Positions 6,097 to 9,942 of a stretch of 9,942 nucleotides of DNA are shown here, one piece after another. Made by a program: the position numbers and the translations under genes. Each line of letters begins with the position of its first letter. Position 1 is the stretch's first letter. The notes under the pieces are model-generated. The model did no database searches. It saw only the letters and a list, made by a program, of their open reading frames with translations, and was not told the DNA's origin. Origin of the DNA: Dysgonamonadaceae bacterium (GTDB taxonomy: Bacteria; Bacteroidota; Bacteroidia; Bacteroidales; Azobacteroidaceae); assembly GCA_031284225.1 (NCBI GenBank), contig JAITAH010000116.1, forward strand, positions 1 through 9,942, in the 5' to 3' direction.

Positions 6097-6409
6097 ACAA
6101 TAAAGCTTTTATTTTCTCTTCTAACGTAGCTTTGGTAGCCGCGCCAATGTGCTTATCTACTAATTCTCCGTTTTTGAAGAAAAGCAAGGTGGGAATACTC
6201 CGAATCCCATATTCCAAGGGTAATTCTTCGTTTTCGTCCACATTCACTTTACCGATAATCACCCGGTCTTCGTAGGTCTTGGCCAGTTCGTCCACAAAAG
6301 GCGCAATCATTTTGCACGGGCCGCACCATTCCGCCCAAAAATCCACAACAACGGGTTTATCCCCTGCCAATAATTCCTTAAAACCGGCGTCTGTAATCAG
6401 TATTGCCAT
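6095..6409 (-). CDS. trxA: Thioredoxin
   Basis: Thioredoxin is a small cytosolic dithiol-disulfide oxidoreductase, kept reduced by thioredoxin reductase, that supplies electrons to enzymes such as ribonucleotide reductase. The 104-residue protein has the canonical active site WCGPC (28-32, cysteines C29 and C32), the preceding VVVDFWAEW strand, the buried-acid region at D23, the cis-proline P73 in RSIPT, and the C-terminal GELVDKHIGAATKATLEEKI helix region. There is no signal peptide, so it is a cytoplasmic form. It starts 23 bases after the dnaE stop on the same strand, with an A/T-rich leader (AAAAG about 8 bases upstream of the ATG as a weak ribosome site) and no clear -7 box, so it probably shares the dnaE transcript. 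The stop is TGA at 6097-6095. A dnaE-thioredoxin pair is, as I recall, also seen in Porphyromonas gingivalis and other Bacteroidales. Confidence 0.97.
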   Translation of the reverse strand: MAILITDAGFKELLAGDKPVVVDFWAEWCGPCKMIAPFVDELAKTYEDRVIIGKVNVDENEELPLEYGIRSIPTLLFFKNGELVDKHIGAATKATLEEKIKALL

Positions 6410-6432
6410 GATAATTTACTTTTAATTGTTTA

Positions 6433-9400
6433 TTATTTATTGATTTCAAATGCAATTTGATGTTCTTCCAGATATTCGACAATCGATTTGTCTATAGCAT
6501 ATTTTCCCTGGTTCGAAGTCAAAGTTAAGGATAATTGCCGTTCCGTATCTTTGATCTTAAAACGCACTGCCGTATGACCCGGTTTTTTTTGAATCAACGA
6601 CGACAGATCGGCAACAATTTGATCGTTCAACTGATACAAAGGAAGTATAATCGTGATTTTTTGTATCAGATTATCTTTCATTTCATTCAAGGATTGAATC
6701 GAATGAATGTTAAATTGGATAGCGGATGGATTATACGGACGCGGCACAAACATTCCTCTTATTATCAGACAAATATTTGGCCGGCCGTATATTCCGTATT
6801 TAATAAAATCATCTCCAAACAACGGAACCTCCGCGCTTCCCGAAAAATCTTCCAGTTTAAGAATGCCATATTGTTTATTGTTGCGTGTAAATCCTTCGCG
6901 ATAGTTTGTTACAATGCCTCCAAACGACAGTTCTTGCTGAATCCGGGAAGTTTTTGCCGCCTCAAAATCTTTCATTTTTAATGTGCAGACGTAATTCAAC
7001 GTAATATAATGGTTGTCCAAAGGATGGGACGAAAGATAAATCCCTACCAGTTCTTTTTCCTTGTTTAACCGTTCGATATCGCTCCAAAGTTCCACTTTCG
7101 GGATTTCCGGTTTGGCAATGTCTATCGAATCAAAACCGCCGAACAGAGAATTCATCGCCATACTTTTATCCGACTGATACTTGTTCCCGTACCGAAGCAA
7201 GGTTTCGATAAACGCATCCCCTTTACTGTTGTGCGAAAAAAAGTGTTCCCTGTAGATTTCGGGAAAATTATCGAACGAACCCGCCAGGCTTAGCGCTTCC
7301 ATATTTTTCTTGTTACAAGCGGTCATATTGACTCTTTCCACAAAATCGAAAATCCCTTTGAAAGGGCCGTTTTGTTCTCGTTCCTGTATAATGGCGTCCA
7401 CAGCGGTGTGGCCAACGCCTTTGATGCCTCCCAAACCGAAACGGATGTTGCCGGCTTTGTTAACGGTGAAATTCATATCCGATTCGTTGACGTCCGGCCC
7501 CAGGACTTTAATGCCCATCGTGCGGCAGTCGTCCATGAATTTGGTGATGTCCGTGATATTTTCCTGGTTGCGCGTCAAGTTCGCCGCCAATAATTCGGCG
7601 GGATAGTGCGCTTTCAGATAAGCTGTCTGATAGGCTATCCACGAATACCAGGTAGCATGCGATTTGTTGAATGCGTATTTGGCGAATTTTGCCCAATCAC
7701 TCCAAACTTTTTCTAATTTTTCCGGCGGTCCAAATCCTTTTTGGGTGGCGCCTTGAATAAATTTTTCATGCAGGGCTTCCATCTTGTCCTGCAGTTTTTT
7801 CCCCATCGCTTTCCGCAATTCGTCGGACTGGCCGCGGGTGAATCCGGCGATATCGCGGCTCAGGAGCATCACCTGTTCTTGATAAACGGTGATGCCGTAG
7901 GTGTCTTTCAGACGGGATTCCATTTCCGGAAAATCGTAAATGATTGGACTTTTCCCGTGCTTGCGGTCGATAAAATCGGGAATATAGTCCATCGGCCCCG
8001 GACGGTAGAGCGCATTCATCGCTATTAAATCTTCAAATTTGGAAGGTTGTAAATCGCGCAAATATTTTTGCATTCCGGCCGATTCGAATTGGAATGTGCC
8101 GACGGTGCGGCCTTTACTGTACAGATCGTAAGTCAGAGGATCGTCGATAGGGATGTGGTCGATATCCAGATCAATGCCTTTCGATTTTTTAATGTTGGCG
8201 AGCGCTTCCCGGATGATGGAAAGCGTTTTCAATCCCAAAAAATCCATTTTGATTAAACCGACCGACTCAATGACCGATCCTTCGTATTGGGTTACCACTA
8301 CATCTGTATCGGTTTCTTTGTCTTTTTGTACGGCCAGAGGAACATAGTTGACTAAATCGTCGGCGCCGATAATGAGGCCGCAAGCATGGATGCCGGTCTG
8401 ACGGACAGTACCTTCCAGCATTTCCGCATATTTGAGGGTATCGGACAGGCTTTTGTTTTCGGAATAACGAGCGTCGCGTAGTTCCGGAATATGCTGAAAA
8501 CAATTGGTGAGAGTGGTTTTCAGAGGTTCTTCGTTTTTATCGTTTTTATCGACCATCTTATCCGGAACTAATTTCGTGAGACGGTCGGATTCCGACAGAG
8601 GCAGTTTCTGCACTCTGGCAACGTCTTTGATGGCCATTTTGGCGGCCATGGTTCCGTAGGTAACAATGCGCGCCACTTTTTCTTTTCCGTATTTTTCCGT
8701 CACCCAACGCAATACTTCGGGGCGGCCGTCGTCGTCGAAATCAATATCAATATCGGGCATGGAAATCCGGTCGGGATTCAGAAAACGTTCAAAAAGCAGG
8801 TCGTATTTCAGAGGGTCTATATCGGTGATTTTCAGGCAATACGCCACCGCCGAACCGGCCGCCGAACCTCTCCCCGGGCCGACCGAAACGTTCATATCCC
8901 GCGCCGCCTGAATAAAATCCTGTACGATGAGGAAGTATCCGGGAAAGCCCATCGTTTTCATCGTTTCCAGCTCAAACTCCAGCCGTTCCTTCACTTCATC
9001 GGAAAGAGGATCGCCGTAACGGGTTTTGGCTTTTTGCAGCGTCAACTCGCGCAAGTAATCCGCTTCCAGTTTAATACGGATCACTTTATCGTATCCTCCC
9101 AACCGGTCGAAACGGGAATCGTCTTCCTTGTTAAATTCTTCACGCAAAACTTCTTCCGAATAGCGATTCCGGTAATCTTCTTCTGTTCCGAACGATTCGG
9201 GGATCGGAAAAGCCGGCATCAAAGCATCGGCGTCGATGGTATAAAATTCTACTTTACCGGCTATTTCTTCCGTATTGCTCAACGCTTCGGGCAAGTCGGC
9301 AAAAACGACATTCATTTCTTCCTGCGATTTGAACCATTCTTGTTTGGTATAATGCAAACGGTTGCTATCGTCCAAATCTTTGCCGGTTCCCAAGCAAATG

Positions 9401-9942
9401 AGGCGGTCGTGCGCTTCCGCATGTTCTTCTTCGACAAAATGCACATCGTTGGTACAAATCAATTTTGTATGAGTCTTTTGCGCCAATTTCAGCAACGCAT
9501 TATTCACTTCTACCTGTTTGAGGTAAGTCGTTTGATCGCCACCGTCTCTATCGGTTTGATGGCGTTGCAGTTCGAGGTAAAAATCGTCTCCGAAGATTTT
9601 TTTGAACCAAAGGATCGATTCTTCCGCTCCGTCCACATTCCCGGCCAAGATTTTTTGAGGGATTTCGCCACCCAGACAGGCTGAAGCGACAATCAGCCCT
9701 TCGCTGTATTTTTCGAGACATTCTTTATCGATGCGCGGGTGATAATAAAACCCGTCGATCCACGAAGTAGAAACCAGTTTACATAAATTCCGGTAGCCTG
9801 TTTCATTTTTAGCCAGTAAAATCAGGTGCCAGCCGTTGCCATCGTCCTTCATGCTTTTGTCGAAACGGGTGCGGCGGGCGCAATAGGCTTCCACGCCGAG
9901 GATGGGCTTCAGTTGCTGATCGGCCGGTAACTCTTTGTTCTT
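6433..9942 (-). CDS. dnaE: DNA polymerase III subunit alpha (DnaE), 5' end outside window
   Basis: This is the replicative polymerase subunit. The frame is open from 9942 to the TAA at 6433-6435, giving 1169 residues; the family in this phylum is about 1230-1260, so roughly the first 60-90 are missing. A GTG at 9894 is internal: DnaE-like sequence (LKPILGVEAYCA) runs through it. In order along the minus strand, the PHP domain shows SACLGG and TNDVHF (about 9434-9458), whose Cys, Asp and His look like retained metal ligands. The palm follows, with GPGRGSAAGSA (about 8850-8883), catalytic PDIDIDF (about 8739-8759) and the third Asp in MDFLGL (about 8230-8250). Next come DELRKAMGKK, FNKSHATWYSW, helix-hairpin-helix GIKGVG (about 7411-7430), a clamp-binding-like MNSLF (about 7138-7152), an OB fold (about 6820-6940) and the C-terminal domain. 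No break is seen. trxA follows. Confidence 0.97.
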   Translation of the reverse strand, partial: KNKELPADQQLKPILGVEAYCARRTRFDKSMKDDGNGWHLILLAKNETGYRNLCKLVSTSWIDGFYYHPRIDKECLEKYSEGLIVASACLGGEIPQKILAGNVDGAEESILWFKKIFGDDFYLELQRHQTDRDGGDQTTYLKQVEVNNALLKLAQKTHTKLICTNDVHFVEEEHAEAHDRLICLGTGKDLDDSNRLHYTKQEWFKSQEEMNVVFADLPEALSNTEEIAGKVEFYTIDADALMPAFPIPESFGTEEDYRNRYSEEVLREEFNKEDDSRFDRLGGYDKVIRIKLEADYLRELTLQKAKTRYGDPLSDEVKERLEFELETMKTMGFPGYFLIVQDFIQAARDMNVSVGPGRGSAAGSAVAYCLKITDIDPLKYDLLFERFLNPDRISMPDIDIDFDDDGRPEVLRWVTEKYGKEKVARIVTYGTMAAKMAIKDVARVQKLPLSESDRLTKLVPDKMVDKNDKNEEPLKTTLTNCFQHIPELRDARYSENKSLSDTLKYAEMLEGTVRQTGIHACGLIIGADDLVNYVPLAVQKDKETDTDVVVTQYEGSVIESVGLIKMDFLGLKTLSIIREALANIKKSKGIDLDIDHIPIDDPLTYDLYSKGRTVGTFQFESAGMQKYLRDLQPSKFEDLIAMNALYRPGPMDYIPDFIDRKHGKSPIIYDFPEMESRLKDTYGITVYQEQVMLLSRDIAGFTRGQSDELRKAMGKKLQDKMEALHEKFIQGATQKGFGPPEKLEKVWSDWAKFAKYAFNKSHATWYSWIAYQTAYLKAHYPAELLAANLTRNQENITDITKFMDDCRTMGIKVLGPDVNESDMNFTVNKAGNIRFGLGGIKGVGHTAVDAIIQEREQNGPFKGIFDFVERVNMTACNKKNMEALSLAGSFDNFPEIYREHFFSHNSKGDAFIETLLRYGNKYQSDKSMAMNSLFGGFDSIDIAKPEIPKVELWSDIERLNKEKELVGIYLSSHPLDNHYITLNYVCTLKMKDFEAAKTSRIQQELSFGGIVTNYREGFTRNNKQYGILKLEDFSGSAEVPLFGDDFIKYGIYGRPNICLIIRGMFVPRPYNPSAIQFNIHSIQSLNEMKDNLIQKITIILPLYQLNDQIVADLSSLIQKKPGHTAVRFKIKDTERQLSLTLTSNQGKYAIDKSIVEYLEEHQIAFEINK

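Noticed and set aside
8531..8551. Short tandem repeat of a 9-base unit
   Set aside because: Two copies of TCGTTTTTA encode the D-K-N-D-K-N stretch of DnaE; it is too short and in frame, and probably just a charged loop.
9034..9684. 216-codon plus-strand open frame inside dnaE
   Set aside because: It lies wholly antisense to the conserved DnaE PHP and palm regions, has low-complexity phenylalanine-rich sequence with no family features, and is explained as a shadow frame.
9892..9894. GTG as the start of dnaE
   Set aside because: Conserved DnaE-like sequence is in frame upstream to the window edge, so the codon is an internal valine and the gene is simply cut by the window.

Overview
The window looks like a core chromosomal segment of a Bacteroidota bacterium, most likely of the order Bacteroidales. 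This rests on protein-level resemblance (DnaE followed by thioredoxin, a KsgA with an aromatic residue in its N-x-P-Y motif, a bacterial OPT transporter, an M20C dipeptidase). It is also supported by two TAnnTTTG-type -7 boxes, A-rich leaders without a clear Shine-Dalgarno, and a lipoprotein with acidic residues just after its lipobox cysteine. The genus cannot be fixed from the sequence alone. Coding density is very high: the three largest non-coding gaps are about 50, 50 and 23 bases, and no stretch over 300 bases lacks a gene. I saw no tRNA, rRNA, CRISPR array, insertion sequence or attachment site.

Layout. (1) Bases 1-1470 (+) hold the C-terminal three quarters of an OPT-family oligopeptide transporter. 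(2) It converges on, and overlaps by 69 bp, the 16S rRNA dimethyltransferase gene ksgA/rsmA (1402-2226, -). (3) A 49-bp divergent gap with two opposed -7-like boxes leads into a tightly packed six-gene plus-strand operon (2276-6044). Its genes are a flippase-like membrane protein of the LPG-synthase transmembrane family, a 78-aa small protein, a 66-aa DUF3791-like protein, a DUF3990-like protein with ADP-ribosyltransferase-type motifs, the aminoacyl-histidine dipeptidase pepD, and a small lipoprotein. Every junction is an overlap of 4 or 8 bases or a 1-base gap. (4) A strong hairpin (6047-6096) sits between this operon and the converging minus-strand pair dnaE (6433-9942, 5' end beyond the window) then trxA (6095-6409).

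Function. Most genes are housekeeping: peptide uptake and dipeptide cleavage, ribosome maturation, chromosome replication and thiol redox. The accessory element is the three-gene cassette at 3238-4149, a plausible toxin-antitoxin-like ADP-ribosylation module. Its largest gene is clearly more AT-rich than the pepD gene beside it. It has no visible promoter of its own and appears wired into the housekeeping operon by translational coupling. That cassette is the best candidate for an under-described system here; its activity is inferred, not shown.
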